NCBI GenBank assembly: GCA_000244995.1
Contig: CM001438.1
Coordinates: 3,744,090 to 3,808,089, forward strand
Reading direction: 5' to 3'
DNA length: 64,000 nucleotides
Source: Burkholderiales bacterium JOSHI_001
Lineage (GTDB): Bacteria > Pseudomonadota > Gammaproteobacteria > Burkholderiales > Burkholderiaceae_C
Under the pieces are notes generated by a model, which did no database searches, was not told the DNA's origin, and was given only the letters and a program-made list of their open reading frames with translations. Numbering within the stretch: the stretch's first letter is position 1; the number at the start of each line of letters is the position of its first letter. This document shows, in pieces, positions 43,878-53,456 of the stretch. The translations under genes were made by a program, and so were the position numbers.

Positions 43878-44644
43878 ACAGCGCCACGCCCTGGGTGCTG
43901 CTGCGGGGGCTGTCGCGCGAAGCCGCGCACTGGGGCCCCTTCGTGCAGCAACTCGCCCAGGCCAGCGGCCAGCCGGTGCTGACCCTGGACCTGCCCGGCG
44001 CCGGCGTGCGGCACCGCGAGCCCAGCCCGATGGACGTGCCGCGCCTGGCCACGGCTTGCGCCCAGGAACTGGATCGGCTCGGGCACCGCGGACCGCTGTG
44101 CCTGCTGGGGCTGTCCATGGGGGGCCTGGTGGCCGCCGACTGGGCCCGGCAACAGCCGCAGCAGGTGCAGCGCCTGGTGATGGTGAACAGCAGCCTGGCC
44201 GGATTGAACCCGCCCTGGCAGCGACTGCGGCCCGCGGCCTGGCCCGGGCTGCTGCGCATCGCGCTGCAGTGGCAGCGCGCAGACGCCGAAGCCGGCGTGC
44301 TGCAGCTCACCAGCGCGCGGCCCGCCGCCCAGGCTGGCGTGTTGCCCGGCTGGCAGGCCATCCGTCGCCAGCGGCCGGTGTCGGCCCCCAATGCGCTGCG
44401 CCAGCTGGTGGCCGCGGCGCGCTGCCGTGCACCGCCCCAAGGGCCCCCAGCGCCCTTGCTGGTGGTGGCCAGCGCGAGCGACGCGCTGGTGAACCCCGCG
44501 TGCTCCCGCACCATCGCCAGCACCTGGGCCGCCCCGCTGGCCTGGCACCCCTGGGCGGGGCACGACCTGCCGCTGGACGACGGCGCCTGGCTGGCCAGCG
44601 CGGTGGCACGGTGGAGCCGCGCACCCTGGCGGCCTATGCCCTAG
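43874..44644 (+). CDS. Alpha/beta hydrolase
   Basis: 256-aa alpha/beta-hydrolase: nucleophile elbow GLSMGG (Ser about residue 83), oxyanion region LLRGLSREAAHWGPF, acid and His near the C-terminus (ASASDALVNP, GHDLPLDD). Substrate unknown. Translationally coupled to the M14-like hydrolase (ATGA overlap), which suggests joint action on the product of the acyltransferase upstream. Confidence 0.82.
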   Translation: MNSATPWVLLRGLSREAAHWGPFVQQLAQASGQPVLTLDLPGAGVRHREPSPMDVPRLATACAQELDRLGHRGPLCLLGLSMGGLVAADWARQQPQQVQRLVMVNSSLAGLNPPWQRLRPAAWPGLLRIALQWQRADAEAGVLQLTSARPAAQAGVLPGWQAIRRQRPVSAPNALRQLVAAARCRAPPQGPPAPLLVVASASDALVNPACSRTIASTWAAPLAWHPWAGHDLPLDDGAWLASAVARWSRAPWRPMP

Positions 44645-44677
44645 CCCTCACGGCACAGCGCAGCCCCCAGCCCGCGT

Positions 44678-45265
44678 TCAAGCCCTGCGCCGCCGCGCCC
44701 AGGCCCCCAGGCCCAGCAGGCCGGCGGCCAGCATCCAGGCCGACTGCGGCTCCGGCACCGCCGGGGTGAAGGTGAAGTCGTCCAGGCCATAAAAGCCCTG
44801 GGTGCCCAGCACCACCACGCTGTCCACCAGGCCGGTGTAGCCGCTGGCCACGAACTGGGGCACCGGCCCCAGGGCCGCCGAATTGGCCGAGGTGAAGACC
44901 AGCTTGCCGTTGCGGAACAACTGGTAGCGCACCGCTTCCTGGCCCGAGAACCAGGCCCCGTCGAAGCCGAAGGCCTGGGCGCTGGTGATGGCCTGCGCCG
45001 CCTCGAAGGCATGGCCCCCGAAAAGCCTGAAGTCGGTGGCCAGGTAGGTATTGCCGGATTTCGGGCCGGCCGGCAGGTTCGCCTGGTCGGTGTGGAACCA
45101 GGGCGTGTCATCGATGTTGTTGCTGCCGAAGCGGAAACCGCGGTAGTCGGCCGTGAAGAACTGCAGGCCGCTCAGGTCGTCGAAGCTCAGCACGTCGGCT
45201 TTCGCCGCCGGCACGGCCGCCAGCAGCGCCAACGCGCAGGCCAGGGGTGCAAAGGTCTTGTTCAT
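44678..45265 (-). CDS. PEP-CTERM sorting-domain protein
   Basis: 195-aa exported protein: Sec signal peptide (cleavage near KADV, residue 23), a globular part of unknown function, and a C-terminal PEP-CTERM signal, VPEPQSAWMLAAGLLGLG followed by an Arg-rich end. This signal is processed by an exosortase. No exosortase gene is in the window. Such proteins are surface or extracellular matrix parts of EPS-producing betaproteobacteria. Confidence 0.88.
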   Translation of the reverse strand: MNKTFAPLACALALLAAVPAAKADVLSFDDLSGLQFFTADYRGFRFGSNNIDDTPWFHTDQANLPAGPKSGNTYLATDFRLFGGHAFEAAQAITSAQAFGFDGAWFSGQEAVRYQLFRNGKLVFTSANSAALGPVPQFVASGYTGLVDSVVVLGTQGFYGLDDFTFTPAVPEPQSAWMLAAGLLGLGAWARRRRA

Positions 45266-45317
45266 GGGATCTCCTCGTTGATTTGCGCTTGCGGGCGCGG
45301 GTGGATTCAGGCGGGAC

Positions 45318-46724
45318 TCAGGCGGTGGGCGACTGCATGAAGTCCAGCGGCAGCCGGTCCAGGGCGAAGTTCTTCAGGTTCGGCAGCACGGTGCCGATGT
45401 CGCCCGGCAGCACGCCGAACCAGGTGGCCAGCTTCGCGGCGAACTGGTCCACGGCAATGCGCGGCAGCAGCCGGCCGCGGCCCACGTCGTTGGGCCCGTT
45501 GTCGGCCGGCACCGGCGCTTCGCCGTAGAAGCGCCCGCCGTTCACCGCACCGCCCAGGACGAAATGCATGCTGCCCCAGCCATGGTCGGACCCGTCGCCA
45601 TCGGCGTTGAGCGTGCGCCCGAAGTCCGAGGCGGTGAACAGCGTGACCTGGCGGTCCACGCCCTGTTGCTGGGTCTCGGCGTGGAAGGCGGCCATGGCCT
45701 GGCCCACCGTGTCCAGCAGCACCGGGTGATCGTCCTTCAGGCCGCTGTGCAGGTCGAAGCCGCCCAGCGTGACGAAGAACACCTGGCGCTTGGGCCCGGC
45801 CTGCCCGCCCGCGAGCAACTGCGCCTGCTTGGAGATGATGCGCGCCACCATCGACAACTGCGCCGCCAGCGGGTTGCCGGCCGGAAACAGGCTGCTGGGC
45901 GGCGCCTGTTCCAGCGCCGGCGTCAGCAGCGCCTCGGCGTCGATCGAGCGTTGCACGATGCGGGTGTGCTCGGCTTCAAACAACTGCGTGCTGGGCGCGG
46001 TGACCAGCGCGCGCATGGCCTGCTGGCAGGCCACCGAGCCGAACAGCGGCTGCTTGATGGCATTGATGGGCACCGCGCCGGCGGGCGACACCTGGTAGGC
46101 CACCGTGGACGCCCCCGACGCAAAGACGCCGCTGCTGCCCACGCTGATGCAGGTGAAGGTGGCGTTGCCGTTGTTCTGGTCGAACAGGTCGCCCATGCGG
46201 CCACCCCAGCCGGTGGTGTTGCCCTCGGGCCCGGAAGATTGGTAGAAGGACTGCTGGTCGTTGTGCGAGAACAGCTTGGGCGGCAGCTTCACCGTGCCTT
46301 CGCTGTACTGCTGCTTGCTGGTGGGCTCGATCAGCGTGCCGATGTTCAGCATCACCGCCAGCTTGCCGTCCTGGAAGGGCTGCAGCAGCGGCAACAACTG
46401 CGGCGCCAGCGCGTACTGACGGCCTTCGGGCAGGGGCTCCAGCGGGTTCAGCACCGTGCCCGCCAGATCGGCCAGCGGCGTGGCGATGGCCGGGCGCTGG
46501 TCAAAGTAGCGCTGGTGGTTGAGGCTGTCGCAGGGCACGAGCGTGTTCGCGTAGTCATTGCCGCCGTACAGGAACACGCAGACCAGTGCCTTGTAGTCGT
46601 TGGCGGTGGCCGCGGCGGCCTGGCCAAAGGCGGCCAGGTTCAGCGCCAGTGGGCCGGCGGCGCCTGCCATCGACAGGGCGCCGGCGCGCTTGAGGAAGGC
46701 GCGGCGGGAGTTATCGGACGTCAT
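45318..46724 (-). CDS. DUF1501 family protein, Tat-exported
   Basis: 468 aa with twin-arginine signal (SRRAFLKRAGALSMAG) and an alkaline-phosphatase-superfamily-like DUF1501 domain (ALVCVFLYGGNDYANTLVPCD near residue 50, TLGGFDLHSG, ASDFGRTLN, DHGWGSMHFVLGGAVNGGRFYG). It is always found beside a DUF1800 gene, as here (44 bp downstream of it). The pair's role is unknown; both are likely periplasmic or surface proteins. Confidence 0.88.
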   Translation of the reverse strand: MTSDNSRRAFLKRAGALSMAGAAGPLALNLAAFGQAAAATANDYKALVCVFLYGGNDYANTLVPCDSLNHQRYFDQRPAIATPLADLAGTVLNPLEPLPEGRQYALAPQLLPLLQPFQDGKLAVMLNIGTLIEPTSKQQYSEGTVKLPPKLFSHNDQQSFYQSSGPEGNTTGWGGRMGDLFDQNNGNATFTCISVGSSGVFASGASTVAYQVSPAGAVPINAIKQPLFGSVACQQAMRALVTAPSTQLFEAEHTRIVQRSIDAEALLTPALEQAPPSSLFPAGNPLAAQLSMVARIISKQAQLLAGGQAGPKRQVFFVTLGGFDLHSGLKDDHPVLLDTVGQAMAAFHAETQQQGVDRQVTLFTASDFGRTLNADGDGSDHGWGSMHFVLGGAVNGGRFYGEAPVPADNGPNDVGRGRLLPRIAVDQFAAKLATWFGVLPGDIGTVLPNLKNFALDRLPLDFMQSPTA

Positions 46725-46768
46725 GGTGGTTTCCTTCGATGTCTGAATCGGGTGGGGGTGGCGCGGCT

Positions 46769-48544
46769 TCACTTCTGCACCAGGTACTCGGGTGCCGCCA
46801 TCACCAGCGTCACCGCCGCCTGCACGCGGCGCAGGGCCCCGGCGGCGGTGCGGCTGTCGATGCTGTCCAGCGCTGTTTTCAGCGCCACCAGCGTGGCCGC
46901 GGCGATCTGGCCGCCGGCCAGCAGCACGTTCAGTTCGGCCAGCAGCGCGGCCGAATCCCCCGCCAGAAGCAGCAAGTCGGTGTAGTCCGGCCTGCTGCCG
47001 GCTAGGCCCTGGGCGATGACCCGCTGCATGAAGTTCAGGTAGCCCGCCACCGACGACTCGTTGGTGATCTGGAACTCCGGCGCGGTGATGCCGCGCCGGC
47101 CCAGTTCGCTGTCGGGCTGCACATAACCCGGGCGGAAGAAGTTGAACACCGACGGGGACCGCAAGGGGCTTTGCGCCAGGGCGTTGGCCGGGTCGCTGAG
47201 GTCGCCCAGGCCATAGCGGCCGGTGGCCGCGGGGGGCAGGCGAACCATCCGCGCCCATTGCAGGAAGCGCAGCATCGGTTCACGCAGCTTGCCGTGCAGG
47301 GGGTCGCTCAGGCCGGTGACGGAACGAGCTTCGCTGTCCAGCAGCACCGCGCGCAAGGTGGCCTGCATGTCGCCCTTCTGGCGTTGCGCGTTACCGTTGA
47401 AGGCCGTGGCCACGCGGGCAACGTAAGCCGGCGACGGGTTGCTCTTGACCAGGCGCTGGATCAGCTGGCGGCCGACAAAGGGCCCGATGTTCGGATGCGC
47501 CATCAGGGCATCGACCGCCAGGCCCAGGCTGGCCACACCGTCGGTGCCGGCCGGGATGGTGGTGCCCAGGAATTCCTTGGTACCCAGTTCGTGGTTGCCC
47601 GGCACCTGCCGCATGGGCTGGGTGACGATGGTGTAGGGCGTGCTGCGGTCCGCGCTCAAGGCCCAGCCGGTGAACACGCGCGCCATGCCCAGCACATCGG
47701 CCTGGGTGTAGCTTTCCTGCGGCTCGCCGTTCACCAGCACCGGCGTGCCGTCCAGGTTCAGCTTCAGCAGGCCGATGGAAAACAGCTGCATCACCTCGCG
47801 CGCATAGTTCTCATCCGGCTGGCTGCCGGTGCGCGGGTTGGCCTTGCGGTTGTTGACGAAGCTGAGGTAGGCGCCCATGGCCGAACTGGTGGACACCTGC
47901 ATCAGCAGGTCGCGGTAGTTGCCGAAGGCGTTGCCTTCCAGGATGTCCATGAAGGCCGCCACCGAGAAGCCGCGGCTGTTCAAGGCCACGCCCTTGATCG
48001 AGACGACGAAGATCTCGCTCAGCGCCAGGCTCACGCGCTGGCGCAACACGTCCGGGCTGGTGATGAGCTTGCGCCAGAGCGCCCGTTCCACGGCGTTGGC
48101 GCCGCCCGAGTTGCCCTCCACCACGTCCGCGTCCGGGCCGCCGGGGCTGATCAGGTCCACATAACTGGCACCCCGCGGCGCCGAAAACTGCGCGCTCAGC
48201 CAGGCCTGGATGCCCACCGAGCGCAGCTGCGCGATGTCCTGCGCCGTGGCGCCCAGGCTGGCCTGGGACAGGAAGCGCGAGGCCTGTTCGCGCGTCAGCC
48301 GCACCGGGGGCCGCACCGGCGGCGACACCGGCGCGCTGCCATCGCCCACGGCCTGGATGCCGGCCAGTTCATCGGCCGAAGCGGCCAGCGGGTCGGCGCC
48401 TGCACCTCCCCCGCCGCAAGCGGGCAGCACGGCCGCCAGCGCAGCCAGGGCACCGAGCCCGAGCGCGGGCGGCGGTTCGCCATGGGGCGGGCCGGTGTCA
48501 GGGTCCAATGCCTGGGTGGCGGTTTCTGCGGGTGCGAGCGTCAT
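46769..48544 (-). CDS. DUF1800 family protein
   Basis: 591 aa. An N-terminal hydrophobic segment with LPACGGGG (about residues 30-45) may be a lipoprotein or membrane anchor. The DUF1800 domain (about 85-585) starts LTREQASRFLSQASLGAT and includes NPRTGSQPDENYAREVMQLFSIG and VFNFFRPGY. Function unknown. Forms an operon with the DUF1501 gene. Confidence 0.87.
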   Translation of the reverse strand: MTLAPAETATQALDPDTGPPHGEPPPALGLGALAALAAVLPACGGGGAGADPLAASADELAGIQAVGDGSAPVSPPVRPPVRLTREQASRFLSQASLGATAQDIAQLRSVGIQAWLSAQFSAPRGASYVDLISPGGPDADVVEGNSGGANAVERALWRKLITSPDVLRQRVSLALSEIFVVSIKGVALNSRGFSVAAFMDILEGNAFGNYRDLLMQVSTSSAMGAYLSFVNNRKANPRTGSQPDENYAREVMQLFSIGLLKLNLDGTPVLVNGEPQESYTQADVLGMARVFTGWALSADRSTPYTIVTQPMRQVPGNHELGTKEFLGTTIPAGTDGVASLGLAVDALMAHPNIGPFVGRQLIQRLVKSNPSPAYVARVATAFNGNAQRQKGDMQATLRAVLLDSEARSVTGLSDPLHGKLREPMLRFLQWARMVRLPPAATGRYGLGDLSDPANALAQSPLRSPSVFNFFRPGYVQPDSELGRRGITAPEFQITNESSVAGYLNFMQRVIAQGLAGSRPDYTDLLLLAGDSAALLAELNVLLAGGQIAAATLVALKTALDSIDSRTAAGALRRVQAAVTLVMAAPEYLVQK

Positions 48545-48615
48545 GTGGGCTTCTCCGTTGGTTGTTGGAACGAGAAGTGGCAGAAGGCTCTAACGGCCCA
48601 AGTGAATGTCTGTTC

Positions 48616-48706
48616 GCCTTGGAAGGGCCCAAGGCTGTGCCGCCACCGAACCAGTTTCGGCGGCGGTCTTGTCAGCCGGCTGAGCGCGGCCTGACAGCGG
48701 GCTGAA
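48616..48706. other. Cluster of three inverted repeats in an intergenic region
   Basis: In the 213-bp gap between the P-type ATPase and DUF1800 genes (both leftward): a perfect 7-bp stem GCCTTGG / CCAAGGC (48616-48635), an 11-bp stem with one mismatch (48640-48650 / 48656-48666) and a TGTCAG / CTGACA pair around CAGCCGGCTG (from about 48669). One may end ATPase transcription; the others would lie in the DUF1800 leader. No T-runs. Confidence 0.5.
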
Positions 48707-48757
48707 GACAGGGCGTCGTCAGTGAAGCGTCAAGGCGGCGTCAGCTTGGCGCCGCGC

Positions 48758-51445
48758 TCAAGGGGCTTCGGACGCGGCACGGCCGACCGACCCGCGGCGG
48801 CGGCGCCGCAGCATCTTGATGGCTTCGAAGCACAGCACGCTCAGCAGGCCCAGCGCGCAGGCTGCGGCCAGTTCGTGCGCCGGCAGCGGCGCAAAGCGCA
48901 GCACGCCGACGGCCCAGGGCGTGTACAGCGCGGCCAGCAGCAAGCCACAGGCCAGGCCCACCACCGCCCACAAGGTGGGGTTCGGCGTGCGCAGCGTGGC
49001 CCACAGCGACCGGGTGGCCGAGCGGTTGGACAGGATGAGGGCCAAGTTGCCCATCACCAGGGTGGCGAAGGCGAAGGCACGCGCCTCGGGCTCGGGCAGG
49101 CGCGGGCCGGCCCAGGCGAAAGCGGCCATCACCACGGCCAGCACGCCCAGGCCCTGCAGCAGGGCCAGCCACAACGTGGCGCCGCCGAACAGGGGCGCCG
49201 CGGCGTCGCGCGGCGGGCGCTGCATCACATCGTGCTCGGCCGGCTCGTTCTCGAAGGCGATCGAGCAGGCGGGGTCGATGATGAGCTCCAGCAAGGCGAT
49301 GTGCATCGGGTACAGCAGCGCCGGCCAGCCGAACAGAACGGGCAGCATCGCCATGCCGGCGATCGGCACGTGCACCGCCAGGATGTAGGACATGGCCTTG
49401 CGCAGGTTGTCGAAGATGCGGCGTCCCAGGCGCACCGCGGCGACGATGGCCGCGAAGTCGTCGTCCACCAGCACCAGCGACGCTGACTCGCGGGCCACGT
49501 CGGTGCCGCGACCGCCCATGGCCACACCCACGTGCGCGGCGCGCAGTGCGGGCGCGTCGTTCACGCCATCGCCGGTCATGGCCACGATGTCGCCACGGGC
49601 CTTCAGGGCCTGCACGATGCGCAGTTTCTGCTCGGGCGCGATGCGGGCGCACACGCTGACCGTGGCCATGCGCTCGCGCAAGGCCACGTCGCCCAGCGCC
49701 GCGATCTCGTCGCCCGTCAGCACGTCGCCGTCCTGTTTGGCCAGCCCCGCCTGCCGGGCGATGGCGCGCGCCGTGGCCGGGTAGTCGCCGGTGATCATGA
49801 CCACGCGGATGCCGGCTGCGCGGCATTCGGCCACCGCGGCCGGCACCTGGGGCCGCACCGGGTCGGCCAGGCCCAGCAGGCCGACGAACTGGAAGTCGAA
49901 GTCGTGTTCGCTCGCCGGCCAGTCCTGCCCCGTGAACGAACCCCGCGCCATCGCCAGCACGCGCAGGCCCGAAGCGGCCAGTTCGTCCACCACCACGCCG
50001 ATGTGGGCCTTCTGCGCCTCGTCCAGGTGGCACAGGTCGATCACGGCTTCCGGCGCGCCCTTGGCCGCCACCGTCTGCACCCCGTCGCCCGCCGCGGCCC
50101 ACACATGGGACATCGCCCGCAGCGCCGGGCTGAGCGCATAGGTCTGCACCAGGCGCCAGTCCTGGTGCAGGTGTTCGGTGTCGGCCAGGAAGCGCTGGCC
50201 CAGTTGGTGGAAGGCTTTCTCCATCGGGTCGAAGGGATCCACCACGCTGGCCAGGATGGCCACTTCCACCAGGGCATGGAAGGCCTCGGGCAGGGCCGCG
50301 TCGGCCACGGTGTCCAGCGCCAAGCGGTCCTTCAGTGCCACGCCGCCGGCGGCCAGGTGCGTCACCGTCATGCGGTTCGCGGTCAGCGTGCCGGTCTTGT
50401 CGCTGCACAGCACCGTGGTGGCGCCCAGGGTCTCGATGGCGTTGATGCGGCGGGTGAGCACACCTTCCTTGGCCAGCCGGCGCGCCCCCAGGGCCGGGAA
50501 CACCGTCAGCACCACCGGGTATTCCTCGGGCAGCATGGCCATGGCCAGCGCGATGCCGGCCAGCAGGGCCTGCAGCCAGTCGCCCCGGATGACGCCATGC
50601 ACCAACACCAGCGCCAGGCTCAGGCCCAGGGCCAGCAGGGCCAGGTTGCGCACCAAGCGGGCGGTCTGCTTCTGCAGCGGCGAACGCTCGCGCTCCACCG
50701 TGCCCAGCGCCTGGCCGATGCGGCCGATTTCGCTGCGCGGGCCGGTGGCCGTCACGCGCGCCAGCGCATGCCCCTGCACGACCAAGGTGCCGCCATACAC
50801 GGCGGGCTGCTCATCGCCGCCCGGCACCACGGCCCGCGCAGCGGCCGGCACCTCAGCAGCGGCCTGCGCGGCGGCCCACTCAGCGGGCAAGGCCACGCGC
50901 TTGCCCACCGGAACGGCTTCGCCCGTCAGCAAGGATTCATCGGCACGCAGGCCATCGGCCCACACCAGCAGCGCGTCGGCCGGTACCAGGTCGCCTTCGG
51001 CCAGCTTCAGCAGGTCACCCCGCACCACATCGCGCCCGGCCACGCGCTGGGGCTGGCCGTCGCGAATGACCAGCGCCCGCGGGCTGGTCAGGTCGCGCAG
51101 CGCGTCGATGGCACGCTCGGTCTTGCCCTCCTGGTACAAGGTCAGGGCCACGGTCACGAGCACAAAGCCAAAAAGCGTCAAGCCCTCCTGCAGGTCGCCG
51201 AACAGCAGGTACAAGCTGCCCGCGGCCAGCAGCAGCAGGAACATGGGCTCGCGCACGGTTTCCAGGCCAATGGCCAGCAGCGTGCGGCGCTTTCCGCCGG
51301 GCAGTTCGTTGGGGCCGTCCTCGGCCAGGCGTTGGGCTGCCTGCTGCGCGGACAGGCCGCTGTCGTCGCGGCCGCCCCAGGGTGGCGCCGCGGCCGTGCC
51401 GGCAGCCTGGTCGAGCGAGGCACCATCGGTGGGGGTTGCAGCCAT
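48758..51445 (-). CDS. P-type cation-transporting ATPase (P2A-like)
   Basis: 895 aa. N-terminal cation-ATPase domain (about 25-90), actuator domain with LTGEAVPV (about 180), phosphorylation site CSDKTGTLT (Asp about residue 350), hinge MTGDGVNDAPALRAAHVGVAMG, and a C-terminal six-segment bundle. The M4 motif is PEEYP in place of PEGLP of Ca2+ pumps, and M6 reads LLELIIDP, so the ion is not obvious. This belongs to a poorly characterised subgroup with PEE(F/Y)PVV. Confidence 0.87.
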   Translation of the reverse strand: MAATPTDGASLDQAAGTAAAPPWGGRDDSGLSAQQAAQRLAEDGPNELPGGKRRTLLAIGLETVREPMFLLLLAAGSLYLLFGDLQEGLTLFGFVLVTVALTLYQEGKTERAIDALRDLTSPRALVIRDGQPQRVAGRDVVRGDLLKLAEGDLVPADALLVWADGLRADESLLTGEAVPVGKRVALPAEWAAAQAAAEVPAAARAVVPGGDEQPAVYGGTLVVQGHALARVTATGPRSEIGRIGQALGTVERERSPLQKQTARLVRNLALLALGLSLALVLVHGVIRGDWLQALLAGIALAMAMLPEEYPVVLTVFPALGARRLAKEGVLTRRINAIETLGATTVLCSDKTGTLTANRMTVTHLAAGGVALKDRLALDTVADAALPEAFHALVEVAILASVVDPFDPMEKAFHQLGQRFLADTEHLHQDWRLVQTYALSPALRAMSHVWAAAGDGVQTVAAKGAPEAVIDLCHLDEAQKAHIGVVVDELAASGLRVLAMARGSFTGQDWPASEHDFDFQFVGLLGLADPVRPQVPAAVAECRAAGIRVVMITGDYPATARAIARQAGLAKQDGDVLTGDEIAALGDVALRERMATVSVCARIAPEQKLRIVQALKARGDIVAMTGDGVNDAPALRAAHVGVAMGGRGTDVARESASLVLVDDDFAAIVAAVRLGRRIFDNLRKAMSYILAVHVPIAGMAMLPVLFGWPALLYPMHIALLELIIDPACSIAFENEPAEHDVMQRPPRDAAAPLFGGATLWLALLQGLGVLAVVMAAFAWAGPRLPEPEARAFAFATLVMGNLALILSNRSATRSLWATLRTPNPTLWAVVGLACGLLLAALYTPWAVGVLRFAPLPAHELAAACALGLLSVLCFEAIKMLRRRRRGSVGRAASEAP

Positions 51446-51648
51446 GTCCAGGCCGGATCATCGGCCGCCTCCATGGTGGTGAGCTTAAGGGCGGCCACGC
51501 CGCCCCTCGGTGCGCTTGCGAACCCGCGCGCACGCGCCGAGCGCTTCATCGCTACACTCGCCTTCCGCCCCGCCGACTGGCTTGCCGGCAAGGCACTTCG
51601 GCCCGGCCGCCTTGCCCGATCTTCCTGTCCGAACACCCAGGAGCACCG

Positions 51649-52638
51649 ATGAGCTGGCTTGACACCTCGATCATGCGCACCCGCGGTCTGGCCCAGGGCC
51701 GCAGCCCCGACACCCACGCGCTGACCGAGGCCAAACAGGGCAAGTTCCACTACACCATCGGGCCCTACTCCGACCCGGTGCTGCACATCCAGCCCGGCGA
51801 CCGCGTGGTGGTGGACACCCGCGACGCCTTCGAGGGCGCCGTCAAGACCGAGCAGGACCTGCCCTCGCGCGTGCTGCGCATGCCCTTCGTGAACCCGCAG
51901 AACGGGCCCATCCTGGTGGAAGGGGCCGACAAGGGCGACGTGCTGGCGGTCTACATCGAAAGCATGGCCCCGCGCGGACCCAATCCGCGCGGCACCTGCG
52001 CCATGATTCCGCAGTTCGGCGCCCTGAGCGGCACCAACCTCACCGCGCTGCTGGCCGATTCGCTGCCCGAGATCGTGCGCAAGATCGACCTGGACGAGAA
52101 CGGCGTGTACTGGAGCCTGCGCGTCACCCTCCCCTACCGCCCGCACATCGGCACGCTGAGCTGCAGCCCCGAAATTGACAGCATCAACACCCTCACGCCC
52201 GACTCCCACGGCGGCAACATGGACCTGCCCGACATGGGCCCGGGCAGCATCACCTACCTGCCGGTGCGCACGGCCGGCGCGCGCCTGTTCATCGGCGACG
52301 CCCACGCCTGCCAGGGCGACGGCGAGGTGTGCGGCACGGCGGTGGAATACCCCAGCACCACCACCATCCAGGTCGATGTCATCAAGGGCTGGAACCTGGA
52401 ATGGCCGCGGCTGGAAAACGAAACCCGCATCATGTGCATCGGCAGCGCCCGCCCGCTGGAGGACGCCACCCGCATTGCCTACCGCGACCTGGTGCTGTGG
52501 ATGGAGGCAGAGTACGGCTTCGACCGCTGGGACGCCTACATGATGCTCAGCCAATGCGGCCTGGTGCGCCTGGGCAACTTTGTGGACCCCAAGTACACCG
52601 TGGGTGCCGGCATCGAGAAGAAGTACCTGGCGCCCTGA
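51649..52638 (+). CDS. Acetamidase/formamidase family protein
   Basis: 329-aa FmdA/AmdA-type amidohydrolase: VLHIQPGDRVVVDTRDAFEG, DVLAVYIESM, RPHIGTLSCSP, NMDLPDMGPGSITYLPV and GDAHACQGDGEVCGTAVE with the metal/active-site Asp/His residues. It hydrolyses short amides; the substrate is unknown. A GGAG ribosome site lies before ATG 51649. It forms an operon with the SDR gene 31 bp downstream. Not linked to the nitrilase-type formamidase at 27454. Confidence 0.87.
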   Translation: MSWLDTSIMRTRGLAQGRSPDTHALTEAKQGKFHYTIGPYSDPVLHIQPGDRVVVDTRDAFEGAVKTEQDLPSRVLRMPFVNPQNGPILVEGADKGDVLAVYIESMAPRGPNPRGTCAMIPQFGALSGTNLTALLADSLPEIVRKIDLDENGVYWSLRVTLPYRPHIGTLSCSPEIDSINTLTPDSHGGNMDLPDMGPGSITYLPVRTAGARLFIGDAHACQGDGEVCGTAVEYPSTTTIQVDVIKGWNLEWPRLENETRIMCIGSARPLEDATRIAYRDLVLWMEAEYGFDRWDAYMMLSQCGLVRLGNFVDPKYTVGAGIEKKYLAP

Positions 52639-52669
52639 GGGCGCTGCGTTCAACACCAAGGAGCAAGGC

Positions 52670-53431
52670 ATGGATCTCGGACTCAAGGGCCTGAAGGCCA
52701 TCGTCACCGGCGGCACCAAGGGCATCGGCCGCGCCATCGCGCAGACGCTGGCGGCCGAAGGCACGCACGTGGCCTTCTGCGCCCGCAACGCCGACGAGGT
52801 GGCGCAGACGGTGAAGGACTTCGGCCGCTTCGGCGTGCAGGTGGTCGGGCGCGTGGCCGACGTGGCCGACGGCGCCGGCCTGGCGGCCTTCGTGGCCGAG
52901 TCCGCGAAGGCGCTGGGGGGCATCGACATCGTGGTGGCCAATGTCAGCGCGCTGGCCATTCCCAATGAAGAGGCCAACTGGCAGAAGACCTTCGAGGTGG
53001 ACATGATGGGCACGGTGCGGCTGGTCAACGCCGCCATGCCCTTCCTGGAGGCAAGCGCGCACGCCAGCATCGTCACCATCAGCAGCGTGTCGGGCCGCGA
53101 GATCGACTTCGCGTCCGGGCCCTACGGCGCCATCAAGGCGGCCATCATCCACTACACCCAGGGCCTGGCCTACCACCTGGCGGGCAAGAAGATCCGCGCC
53201 AACACGGTGTCGCCCGGCAACACCTACTTCAAGGGCGGGGTGTGGGAACAGATCGAGCACGGCAACCCGGATCTGTTCAAGATGGCACTGGGCCTGAACC
53301 CCACGGGTCGCATGGGCACGCCGCAGGAAATGGCCAACGCCGCCGCCTTCCTGGCCAGCCCGGCGGCCAGCTTCATCACCGGCACCAACCTGGTGGTGGA
53401 TGGTGCCTTGACCAAGGGCGTGCAGTTCTGA
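52670..53431 (+). CDS. SDR-family oxidoreductase
   Basis: 253-aa short-chain dehydrogenase: VTGGTKGIG (residues 13-20), ANVSA in place of NNAG, catalytic Ser near 138-141 (ISSVSGREIDF), Tyr152 and Lys156 (PYGAIKAA), ending VDGALTKGVQF. Substrate unknown. AAGGAG 7 bases before the ATG fixes the start. The same set of genes (acetamidase-like plus SDR) suggests catabolism of an amide-containing compound. Confidence 0.87.
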   Translation: MDLGLKGLKAIVTGGTKGIGRAIAQTLAAEGTHVAFCARNADEVAQTVKDFGRFGVQVVGRVADVADGAGLAAFVAESAKALGGIDIVVANVSALAIPNEEANWQKTFEVDMMGTVRLVNAAMPFLEASAHASIVTISSVSGREIDFASGPYGAIKAAIIHYTQGLAYHLAGKKIRANTVSPGNTYFKGGVWEQIEHGNPDLFKMALGLNPTGRMGTPQEMANAAAFLASPAASFITGTNLVVDGALTKGVQF

Positions 53432-53456
53432 GCCTGCGCCTCGGCGTCCGGGGCGG

